DNA of 64,000 nt from NCBI GenBank assembly GCA_019054805.1, contig JAHQIY010000024.1, positions 496,001 to 560,000 on the forward strand, written 5' to 3'. Numbering within the stretch: the first letter of the stretch is position 1; each line of letters opens with the position of its first letter. The stretch is from Brachionus manjavacas. Taxonomy: Eukaryota; Rotifera; Eurotatoria; Ploima; Brachionidae. Under the pieces are notes generated by a model that saw only the letters and a list, made by a program, of their open reading frames with translations, ran no database searches and had not been told where the DNA came from. Of the stretch, positions 45,253-55,200 are shown one piece after another. A program made the translations under genes and the position numbers.

Positions 45253-45340
45253 ATTGTCCACAAAAATTATTTAAGTTCTTCCAAATTAAAATTCTGAATT
45301 AATACCTGGCGTGAAATCGGCTACAGCAATATTTTGATTT
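45253..45340. repeat. 85-bp direct repeat, right copy
   Basis: Diverged second copy of 44281-44365. On the minus strand it reads CKNQNIAVADFTPG up to a GT donor-like site, preceded by an ATG at about 45367 (MAPNSYYCKNQ), so this may be the original 5' exon of the KDZ-like gene and the left copy the duplicate. Confidence 0.75.
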
Positions 45341-45377
45341 TTACAATAGTAGCTATTAGGCGCCATATTTATTAACC

Positions 45378-45619
45378 TGTTAAATGCAAAAGTTTAGTTA
45401 CTTTTAGTTTATTTCTTTTTGTTTATAAGTTTGTTTGTTTTAGCCATGAGGATTATTTTTTTTAGTTTTTGAACTTAGTTATGTTTTTGATTTAAATAAA
45501 GTTATTATTATAATTTCAAATTTGTTTAATTATTTATTAACACAACACCATCCACTACAGACGTCCATCCATCAAGGACAAAGTTAAATTAAAGTTAACA
45601 AAAAAATAAGAATTTAACA
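45378..45619 (+). repeat. 5' LTR of element B
   Basis: 242 bp with 8-bp inverted ends TGTTAAAT/ATTTAACA. Contains AATAAAG near 45496 and one GACGTC (45560). AACC precedes it. Confidence 0.9.
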
Positions 45620-45620
45620 T

Positions 45621-45636
45621 TGGTGCCCAATTATTG
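45621..45636 (+). promoter_or_regulatory. Primer-binding-site candidate of element B
   Basis: TGGTGCCCAATTATTG starts 2 bp after the LTR. TGGTGCCC is a plausible tRNA 3'-end complement. The site differs from that of element A, so the families likely use different primers. Confidence 0.5.
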
Positions 45637-46000
45637 AACAAGCTTTAGACAAGTTGTTCGGACGAACTCACGCGTATTAATAGGATTTTTTTTTCGATCA
45701 CGGTCAGTAGGAAGACTGGAGTGATTGAAGGTTGTTTATAGGATTATTAATGGTCTGTATTGAGTCAGCGGTTGATGTCAATAAGCCCATTGGGATTTTT
45801 TTTTTGGGTTTTCATAATTCGATTATTACACGTGTTTGGTTGTGATTTGTACTGTGTCAAAGACGGCGTCAGCAAAATCACGTTGTTTGTTTTTTTTTTC
45901 AAGTCAACTTTTGGGTAAATTCATTTAATTAAATATATATCCCAATTAATCAATACATCCGACATATCAATCGTCAAATTTTTAAGACCACAACATTCAG

Positions 46001-47431
46001 GATGGATTATTTCAAAATATTTAAATTAGTTTTAGGATTAATTAATGAACCAGACGTCTTATCCCGAATACCAAAAACTAAAGCCCCCACCAATCAAACC
46101 ACGTGGTACAGATACATGGAGACAACACTCAGGAAGTTTGGTCGAACAACCAATCAATATTTATAATCGCTTCCTCATTCATTTTCTTAATAACGATGAT
46201 GATTTCAAATTTTCGACAGCAAAGAGCCTTAGAAAAACAAATACACGAGTCTATCAATCTTATTAAGCAAATTAGTAGCAACAACACGCCACAGTTTATA
46301 TGTTCAAACGTCAACGCAAACGAAACCTCAACAACAAACCGACCAACGAGTAATGCATGTGCAAAACTTCAAGCTACACCGACGACGACAACACCAACAA
46401 CGACCACATCAAGACCAAACACTCAGTTAACATCAATGACGACAGACGATGTCGACTACCCGTACGTGGACACATCTTTACGAATGAACAGCACACCAAA
46501 CACATATTCAGAGACAAGAAATCAATCCGATGCGATGAACCCATCTGCACCAAATGCATCAATAAGCAGTGAAGATTCAACTTTTCAAGCACAAAATAGA
46601 CGTGTTAGATTTGCAGACGAAAGACACCCGGAGTATGAAACAAACGTTACAATGTTTCCTTTTATATTTATCAAACCACCCGAAAAGTTCGATGCAAGAA
46701 GAACGGACGTCAGAACATGGATCAAAGAATTCGATTTATTCATCCAAGGCCACAACATCACCAACAACAAGATGAAAGTAGTGCTATCCTACTTAGACAA
46801 CGAAACACGACAAATCGTTGAAAATACACATTTTAGCTATGGCGACAACATTGCGTATCAAGAATTCAAGAATTTAATGATTCAGCTCTATTGCAGGAAA
46901 CAGAAATCAGAAACGGAGATGAAAAGAAAATTTTACGAACGCGTACAGCAATCATATGAAAATGCATACCTGTTTGGAACACAATTGCGTGTTTTGTCAA
47001 CACAATCACATCCGGAATTGTTGCCATTCCAATGTGAAAACGTCATCAAAGAACAATTCATCAAGGGTTTGAAAGATAGATCTTTAAGGACCAAGTTACA
47101 AATAGACAAGGATAGCAAGTCACTTAATGAAATTGTAGACGATGCAATGAGATACGAGAGAGCATACGCAGACGTCAACAATTTACCATCACACTCTTAT
47201 AACGAAAGAGAATATAACCCGCACAAAATCGACAAAGTGACGTCGATAAACACAAGACAAAACCAAAATCAATCATACCAGAGCAACCAACATTATCAAT
47301 CAAACAGCCAAAACTACAAACAACAAAATCAAAATAGACAACAAAGCCAGCTGTATAACAATGAAGAAATCAAATGTTACAACTGTAACAAGATAGGACA
47401 CTACAAACGCGATTGCCCAAGGACGCATTGA
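46001..47431 (+). pseudogene. Element B gag with hydrophobic segment and CCHC knuckle
   Basis: An ATG at 46001 opens a frame of about 55 codons (MDYFKIFKLVLGLINEPDVL) that ends by a stop near 46166. The main frame is open from 46103 to 47431 without an ATG at its start, so a frameshift lies between. Early in this frame is a hydrophobic run (IFIIASSFIFLITMMI) followed by basic NFRQQRALEKQ, recalling the membrane segments of element A gag. A Thr/Asn-rich linker, the Gag core (FIFIKPPEKFDARRTDVRTW, FIKGLKDRSLRTKLQID) and a C-terminal zinc knuckle CYNCNKIGHYKRDC follow. Confidence 0.8.
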
Positions 47432-48484
47432 AAAATATTAATCCACAGCCCACAGAGATGCATGGAATAGGTAAATTGAATGATATGTACGTTTTATTTC
47501 TAGTAGATACGGGTGAAAAACATTCTTGCAAGCAATAGAGTATGTGACGCGCTGGAATTGACACCAAACAAGATTTCAATGGAAGTATGCAACCCATTGG
47601 GAGAGGAGATGAAGACGTACGGGCGAGTGACGGTGAAATTCGAAGTGAATGGGAACGAAGTAGTGTTTGAGGCGCTCGTGATTCATAATTTATACAACGA
47701 AGTGATCCTAGGTTTAGATACACTAAAGAGATTTGAGACGTCTAGAGACGCATTGAATATTTTGAAAAATTGGACGTCGAGATCATACGATAGCAAGCAT
47801 ATGGAAGAGTTTTTGTCCGAAGGAACATTTGGTACACAATTGAAAAATTGTGAGGAAATGATGTTGAAGATTCCAAATGACTCACTTGGCCAAGCGAAGA
47901 TGATTTTAAGTTCAATTGACTCATCCAAGATCAACGACGAGTTAATTCGCCAAGACATCTATAGTGTGAATAACATTAACACCGGACAAACAGAAATAAA
48001 TGAAGAGACACTCGACGTATATAGATACCAAATCAACAGACAAATCGAAGAATTGTCGGCAAAAAGTTATAAAGATCTTACACCAACATCAAGAGCAACA
48101 CATAAGATCGAATTGTACGACAAAACTCCATTCAATGTTAAAACAAGGCCAATACCATTTTCCAAGAAAAAGGATTTTAAGAACATCATAGACGAGATGC
48201 TGGACTCAAAACTGATTCGACCTAGCAAGTCACCATATTCGTCACCAATACATTTAGTGAAAAAGGCCGATGGAGGCATACGTCTGACAATTGACTATCG
48301 GAAGTTAAACAAGTTGACGGTGAGGGATGCATACCCGTTACCAAGAATTGACGTCCTGCTGTTTAGTTTGAAAAGAGCCAAAATATTCTCAAAGTTTGAT
48401 TTACACTCAGGTTATTTTCAAAATCGTCGTCGAGGAAGAATGCAAGAAATACACCGCTTTTACCTGCGAGTTTGGCCATTTTGA
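47432..48484 (+). pseudogene. Element B protease and N-terminal reverse transcriptase (frameshifted)
   Basis: Directly after gag, in frame at about 47485-47510, is the protease active site LFLVDTGEKHS. A frame change near 47512 leads to the open stretch ending at 48484 with VILGLDTLKRF (protease flap side), RT fingers (HKIELYDKTPFNVKTRPIPF, SSPIHLVKKADGGIRLTIDY) and SKFDLHSGYF with the first catalytic Asp. A second frameshift near 48415 breaks RT. Confidence 0.85.
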
Positions 48485-49497
48485 GTTCAACGTCATGCCC
48501 ATGGGACAAACCAACTCAGGAGCAACATTCCAACGTTTCATGGACGAAATTTTTAAAAAGCTGATTGGTGTATGTTGCTGGGTGTATCTTGACGATATTA
48601 TAGTCTTCTCTGAAACCGTCGAAGATCATCTCAATCACTTGAACAAAATTTTCGAAATTTTATGAGAACATGGACAAAAAATCAAGCGTCAAAAATGCAA
48701 ATTTTTCCAAACTTCAATCACGTTTTTAGGCCGCATAGTAGAGAATGGTACGATCAAACCATCAGATGAAAAAATTGAAGCAGGAACAAAACACAAAAAG
48801 CCAGAAGACGTCGATCAAACCCTAGCTTTTGTTGGAATAACATCATACTATAGGAAATTTGTAAAAGATTTTGCTAGAATAGCATATCCGCTTCATGAAC
48901 TGTGCAAAAAAGATGTAAAGTTTGCATGGAACGACCAATGCCAAAACGCATTTGACACATTAAAAAACAAACTAGTCAATGAGCCTATTCTAACGCGTCC
49001 AGATTTTTCAAAGCGATTCTATTTAGAGGTAGACGCATGTAACATAGGCATAGGCGCAGTGCTATCTCAAAAAGATGAAAGGGGACGTCTCAAACCAATA
49101 GCTTACTACTCACGAAAACTCAGTAAAGTCGAACAAAAATATTCGACGTCGGAAAAAGAGATGCTAGCCATAGTAAATGCAATGGAGCACTTTAAAGAGT
49201 TTCTGTTCGGTGTGGTAGTTACAGTGGTTACAGATCACCAACCACTTAAATGGATCCTCACTGTAAAAAATCCAGCACCTAGATTGGCCCAATGTATAAT
49301 AAGGCTTGAAATGTTTGATTTCGACATTGAGTATCGACCTGGATCCAAAAACGGAAACGCCGACGGTCTATCTAGATGGCCAATAGACAAATACACCGAG
49401 ACGTCAATGGAAGAAGAAGAGTACATAATTAATAATTTAATGACTGAAAAGGACACTTTGAACGAATTGGAAATAATTCTGGAAGAAGAGGAGTGAA
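48405..49497 (+). pseudogene. Element B reverse transcriptase core and RNase H (stops)
   Basis: Continues RT after the frameshift: KYTAFTCEFGHFEFNVMPMG, catalytic WVYLDDIIVFS, then a TGA at 48663 shortly after NKIFEIL. The frame reopens with RT connection (FLGRIVENGTIKPSDEKIEA) and RNase H (LEVDACNIGIGAVLSQKDER, TSEKEMLAIVNAMEHF, VTDHQPLKWIL), ending in an acidic stretch at a TGA (49495-49497). YxDD and the RNase H acidic residues are intact. Confidence 0.88.
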
Positions 49498-51194
49498 GTG
49501 ATATCGAAGAAGAGTCAACGACTATAAATGTTTTGCTGTTTAAAGAAATAGACGGTAAGTGTAAACAAGCTGCGGACGAGAACATCGAATGGGCAAAGAA
49601 ACTTGTTAAAGGAGAAATAGATTATAAGAAAGTCAACGAGTCGACGTTAAACGACGAACAAGGTGCATACATGAAAGAAAAAGATAATTTAAAAATTGAT
49701 AATGACACCTTATGTCAAGTTTCAAATGAAAAAGAAAACAAGGTTATACAGTACGTAGTCCCAAAAACAGAAAGAACAAAAGTGATCGAGTCCCAACACA
49801 CGTCGATTACAAGTGGACACTTAAAGTTTGACAAAACCTTAAAAAGAATAAGAAATAGATTTTACTGGCCAAAGTATCATACAGATGTTAAAAAGTTCAT
49901 TCAAGAATGCCTAATGTGCCAAAGGACGTCTAATCCTCTACGAAACATCAAAGTGCCACGCAAACCAAAACTGTCAAACAAGCCATTGGAAATACTCACT
50001 ACCGATATTTTAGGCCCTCTTAAGGTTAGTAAAAATGGTTGTAAATACATACTCGTTATTATTGACCATTTTACAAAATGGCTTGAACTTTATGGTATGA
50101 AAAACATAGACGCCAAATCAACGGCCGGATGCCTTTTAGATTTTATTTGTAGATACGGGATACCGGAAGCCATTCTGTCAGACCAGGCAAAGAATTATCA
50201 ATCCAAGTTACTTGAAGAGCTTTGGGAACTTTTGGATATGAGACGTCTTCGAACAACACCATTTAACCCTAAATGTGATGGATTAAGTGAGAGAGTAAAC
50301 CGAGTGATGAAGAGAATGATAACGTGCTACGTAAATAAAACACACGATGACTGGGATGAGTTGTTGCCTTTACTCAAACTAGCGTATAACTCAGCGGTAC
50401 ATTCAACCACAAAATATACACCATACGAATTGATGTTCGGCCACAAGCCAAAAATGCCCATTGACCTCATTTACCAGACGCCGCAAATTAATTCAAAATT
50501 GGACACAGCCGGATATGCAGATAAAATAAAGAAGACCCTAAAGATAGCCCATGAAAGAGTACGGATTTACCGCGACATAAAAATGTTGAAAGCCAAGTTA
50601 ATATACGACAGACAAGTTATGGCAGCACCTCTCAAAAGGGGTGACGCGGTCTGGCTTAAAAATGACGAAACCAAGAAGGGTCAATGTAAGAAGTTTATTT
50701 ACAAATGGAAAGGCCCATATCTCGTCACCGAAAAGGTTAATGACGTCAATTATATTATTAAGCCGCTGTACAAGAAAGGACGCGGAATCACAGTAAACAG
50801 ATCAAGGTTAAAAAGACATTTCTATAAACTAGATGAGGGACATGAGTTGACCGAACCAACAGTCCAAAAGATCCCTAAAATTAAAGCCAATCCAAGAACA
50901 GTATACGCCAGAAAGTTGATAAAAAGGGCCAAAAAGGATAAAAGAGGAAGAGAAAAAAGGATTGGAGAGATACTACCAGGAACAAGCGTGGACGTCGAAA
51001 CGAACCGACCAAAACCAATCCAACTGGTCATGGCAACTACTTTAAATCCGGATCAAACTAAACCACCAGAAGACAACATCGATGACCTGAGTGACCCAAC
51101 CTTCAAAAAAAAAATTAATACAGATAAATATGTCCCAGATAGGCCGCGACGTCAACGTAAGCCTGCGGACAGGTACGATCCGTCTCATAAATGA
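49498..51194 (+). CDS. Element B integrase region
   Basis: The frame continues after the TGA; the first in-frame ATG is at 49530. HHCC zinc finger (SQHTSITSGHLKFDKTLKRI, CLMCQRTS), DDE core (TTDILGPLK; AILSDQAKNYQSKLL; DGLSERVNRVMKR), C-terminal SH3-like part (LKRGDAVWLKNDETKKGQCK, YKWKGPYLVTEK), a basic tail ending RQRKPADRYDPSHK at 51194. This 553-codon stretch is undamaged. Its pol tail matches the end wording of the other two gypsy elements. Confidence 0.9.
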
Positions 51195-51404
51195 ATGAAG
51201 AAAAGTTAAACAATTGTAAATATGGTTTCGAGTAACAGTTTTAATTTTAATTTATTATACAACTATAAAAGACAAGTTTAATGAATCATCTAATTTATAT
51301 ACATAAGTGATCATCGTATAACTTAGTTTTCATATTAATCAAAAATAAAAGAAAAGTGTGACCAAATTATCATCCGATGTTTCCCACGACACTTCGACAG
51401 CTTT

Positions 51405-51920
51405 ATGTTGAACTGCTTTGTTGATGAGTTGAGAGGTCAAGTGGGCCCGGTCAGATATTTCAGGGTGATCGAGGACCATTTTAACAAGCGTCTGGACACG
51501 GTGGGGTTTTTGGGCTTTTACAATTCTCGGGACAACATCAGGTGTCTAACCTCTCGGTACCCGAGGATCGTGAACCCACAAGACCCAACACACTTCTTAC
51601 AATTCCGGAATAATAAGGAAAGGAAGGAGTGCGATTTTGACGAATTCCCACACACAGAGGTGAAGATAGTCAAATGGCTCCGTGACGGCCGAGAGGTCGT
51701 TAGAACGTGGACCCATAGGGACGAAAATTATGAACGTTATGAGTACACGAGTGAAGTAAGCACAGAACCCCAGAAAAAAAAAGAGTCGGAGTCAACACAA
51801 AAACAAGTGCTGCAACCAAGCGAGACGTCGAGTACAACCAAAATTAAGTGGGTCGTTTTTAACGAGACTGGCACTGACACTGAGGACAACGGTCTGGACG
51901 TCGAAGAGCAGAAGTATTGA
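51405..51920 (+). CDS. Element B accessory ORF after pol (171 aa, unknown)
   Basis: ATG-initiated frame between pol and the 3' LTR. The first ~105 residues look globular (VDELRGQVGPVRYFRVIEDH, FLGFYNSRDNIRCL, EVKIVKWLRDGREVVRTWTH); the rest is a charged, Gln/Ser/Thr-rich tail (SESTQKQVLQPSETSSTTK). No membrane segment or signal peptide, so not an envelope. It is richer in GC than pol. It contains two GACGTC sites (51824, 51897). No similarity to the element A accessory protein was seen. A shorter frame from an ATG at 51377 hits a stop at once, so an upstream frameshift is possible and the true N-terminus uncertain. Confidence 0.65.
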   Translation: MLNCFVDELRGQVGPVRYFRVIEDHFNKRLDTVGFLGFYNSRDNIRCLTSRYPRIVNPQDPTHFLQFRNNKERKECDFDEFPHTEVKIVKWLRDGREVVRTWTHRDENYERYEYTSEVSTEPQKKKESESTQKQVLQPSETSSTTKIKWVVFNETGTDTEDNGLDVEEQKY

Positions 51921-51944
51921 GACCGAGCCTCGGAGTTGCTCTCA

Positions 51945-51961
51945 AAAAAGGATGAGAGCAT
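51945..51961 (+). promoter_or_regulatory. Polypurine tract of element B
   Basis: AAAAAAGGATGAGAGCAT immediately precedes the 3' LTR. Confidence 0.6.
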
Positions 51962-52204
51962 TGTTAAATGCAAAAGTTTAGTTACTTTTAGTTTATTTCA
52001 TTTTGTTTATACGTTTGTTTGTTTAAGCCATGAGGATTATTTTTTTTTTAGTTTTTGAGTTTAGTTATGTTTTTGATTTAAATAAAGTTATTATTATAAT
52101 TTCAGTTTTGTTTAATTATTTATTAACACAACACCATCCACTACAGACGTCCATCCATCAAGGACAAAGTTAAATTAAAGTTGATTAAAAATAAGAATTT
52201 ATCA
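51962..52204 (+). repeat. 3' LTR of element B
   Basis: About 243 bp. Its last bases read ATTTATCA instead of ATTTAACA. It has one GACGTC (52146) and is followed by AACC (52205-52208). Confidence 0.9.
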
Positions 52205-52228
52205 AACCGGATTAAACTTGTCATGTAA

Positions 52229-55200
52229 ATTCTCGTAAATTTTAACCGCCAAGTTGACGGGCCAAATGACCGTCCGACAAAAAATTTGCCGGTATTTTGA
52301 CAACCCCTTTTTTTTTGGCGGTTCAAAATTTTTACAGCCAAAATAAACGGTCTAAAATAAACGGGCGGTCAAAAAAACCGGCAAACTTTTTGTCGGACGG
52401 TCATTTGGCCCGTCAGCCTGGCGGTATCAATTTTGAACCGCCAAAATAAACGGTCTAAAATAAACGGGCGGTCAAAAAAACCGGCAAACTTTTTTGCGGA
52501 CGGTCATTTGAGCCGTCAACCTGGCAGTAAAAATTTTGAACCGCCAAAATAAACGGTCTAAAATAAACGGGAGGTTGAAAAACCGGCAAACTTTTGGCGG
52601 AAGGTCATTAGACCCGTCAGCCTGGTTGTAAAAATTTTGAACCGCCAAAATAAACGGTCTAAAATAAACGGGAGGTTGAAAAACCGGCAAACTATTTGGC
52701 GGACGGTCATTTGGCCCGTCAACCTGGCAGGAAAATTTTGAACCGCCAAAATAAACGGTCTAAAATAAACGGGAGGCCAAAAAACCGGTATTTTTTAAGC
52801 GGACGGTCATTTGGCCGCCCGTTTATTTTAGACCGTTTATTTTGGCGGTCCAAAATTTTTACCGCCAGGCTGACCGGCCAAATGACCGTCCGCCAAAAGT
52901 TTGCCGGTTTTTCAACCTCCCGTTAATTTTAGACCGTTTATTTTGGCATTCCAAAATTTTTACCGCCAGGCTGACCGGCCAAATAACCGTCCGCTAAAAA
53001 GTTTGCCGGTTTTTTGACCGCATGTTAATTTTAGACAGTTTATTTTGGCGGTCCAAAATTTTTACAACCAGGCTGACGGGCCTAATGACCGTCCGCCAAA
53101 AGTTTGCCGGTTTTTCAACCTCCCGTTAATTCTAGACCGTTTATTTTGGCGGTTCAAAATTTTTACCGCCAGGTTGCCCGGCCAAATGACCGTCCGCCAA
53201 AAAGTTTGCCGGTTTTTTGACAACCCCTTTTTTTTTGGCGGTTAAAAATTTTTACCGCCAGGCTGACGGGCCAAATGACCGTCCGACAAAAAGTTTGCCG
53301 GTTTTTTGACCGCCCGTTTATTTTAGCGGTTCAAAATTGATACCGCCAGGCTGACCGGCCAAATGACCGTCCGCCAAAAAGTTTGCCGGTTTTCAACCTC
53401 CCGTTAATTTTAGACCGTTTATTTTGGCGGTTCAAAATTGATACCGCCAGTCTGACGGGCCAAATGACCGTCCGACAAAAGTTTGCCGGTTTTTCAACCT
53501 CCCGTTAATTTTAGACCGTTTAATTTGGCGGTCCAAAATTTTTACCGCCAGGCTGACCGGCCAAATGACCGTCCGCCAAAAAGTTTGCCGGTTTTTCAAC
53601 CTCCCGTTAATTTTAGACCGTTTTTTTGGCGGTCCAAAATTTTTACAGCCAGGCTGACCGGCCAAATGACCGTCCGCCAAATGTGTGCCGGTTTTTTGAC
53701 CGCTCGTTTATTTTAGACCGTTTATTTTGGCGGTTCAAAATTTTTACCGCCAGGTTGCCCGACCGATTGACCGTCCGCCAAATGTGTGCCGGTTTTTCGA
53801 CCGCATGTTAATTTTAGACAGTTTATTTTGGCGGTCCAAAATTTTTACTGCCAGGCTGACCGGCCAAATGACCGTCCGCCAAAAAGTTTGCCGGTTTTTC
53901 AACCTCCCGTTAATTTTAGACCGTTTTTTTGGCGGTCCAAAATTTTAACCGCCAGGCTGACCGGCCAAATGACCGTCCGCCAAAAAGTTTGCCGGTTTTT
54001 CAACCTCCCGTTAATTTTAGACCGTTTTTTTGGCGGTCCAAAATTTTAACCGCCAGGTTGACCGGCCAAATGACCGTCCGCCAAAAAGTTTGCCGGTTTT
54101 TCAACCTCCCGTTAATTTTAGACCGTTTAATTTGGCGGTTCAAAATTATTACCGCCAGGTTGACCGGCCAAATGACCGTCCGACAAAAAGTTTGCCGGTT
54201 TTTTTACCGCCCGTTAATTTTAGACCGTTTATTTTGGCGGTTCAAAATTTTAACCGCCAGGCTGACGGGCCAAATGACCGTCTGCCAAATGTGTGCCGGT
54301 TTTTCAACCTCCTGTTAATTTTAGACCTTTTATTTTGGCGGTCCAAAATTTTTACCGCCAGGCTGACCGGCCAAATGACCGTCCGCCAAATGTGTGCCGG
54401 TTTTTCAACCTCCTGTTAATTTTAGACCTTTTATTTTGGCGGTCCAAAATTTTTACCGCCAGGCTGACCGGCCAAATGACCGTCCGCCAAATGTGTGCCG
54501 GTTTTTCAACCTCCTGTTAATTTTAGACCGTTTATTTTGGCGGTTCAAAATTTTTACCGCCAGGTTGACGGGCCAAATGACCGTCCGCCATATGTGTGCC
54601 GGTTTTTTGACCGCCCGTTGATTTTAGACCGTTTATTTTGGCGGTTCAAAATTTTTACCGCCAGGCTGACCGGCCAAATGACCGTCCGCCAAAAGTTTGC
54701 CGGTTTTTCAACCTCCTGTTAATTTTGGACCGTTTATTTTGGCGGTTCAAAATTTTAACCGCCAGGCTGACGGGCCAAATGACTGTCCGACAAAAGTTTG
54801 CCGGTTTTTCAACCTCCCGTTAATTTAAGACCGTTTATTTTGACGGTTCAAAATTTTTACCGCCAGGTTGACCGGCCAAATGACCGTCCGCCAAATGTGT
54901 GCCGGTTTTTTGACCGCTCGTTTAATGTAAACCGTTTATTTTGGCGGTTCAAAATTAATACCGCCAGGCTGACGGGCCAAATGACCGTCCGACAAAATTT
55001 TGCCGGTTTTTCAACCTCCCGTTAATTTAAGACAGTTTATTTTGGCGGTTTAAAATTTTTACCGCCAGGTTGACCGGCCAAATGACCGTCCGCCAAAATG
55101 TTTGCCGGTTTTCAACCTCCCGTTAATTTTTGACCGATTATTTTGGCGGTTTAAAATTTTTACCGCCAGGTTGACCGGCCAAATGACCGTCCGCCAAAAT

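Larger units (their letters stand above)
45378..52204 (+). mobile_element. Ty3/gypsy LTR retrotransposon, element B (degenerate)
   Basis: 6.8 kb bounded by LTRs of about 242 bp that differ at roughly a dozen sites, with TGTTAAAT...ATTTAACA ends and an AACC target duplication (45374-45377 and 52205-52208). It holds gag with one zinc knuckle, protease, RT, RNase H, integrase and an extra ORF. Several frameshifts and stops inactivate it. LTR divergence makes it older than element A. It contains 20 GACGTC palindromes. Its right end abuts the satellite array. Confidence 0.93.

Noticed and set aside
46045-46266. 73-codon ATG frame at the start of element B gag
   Set aside because: It overlaps the gag reading in a third phase and has no Gag-like features. 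The frame from 46001 is the more likely start.
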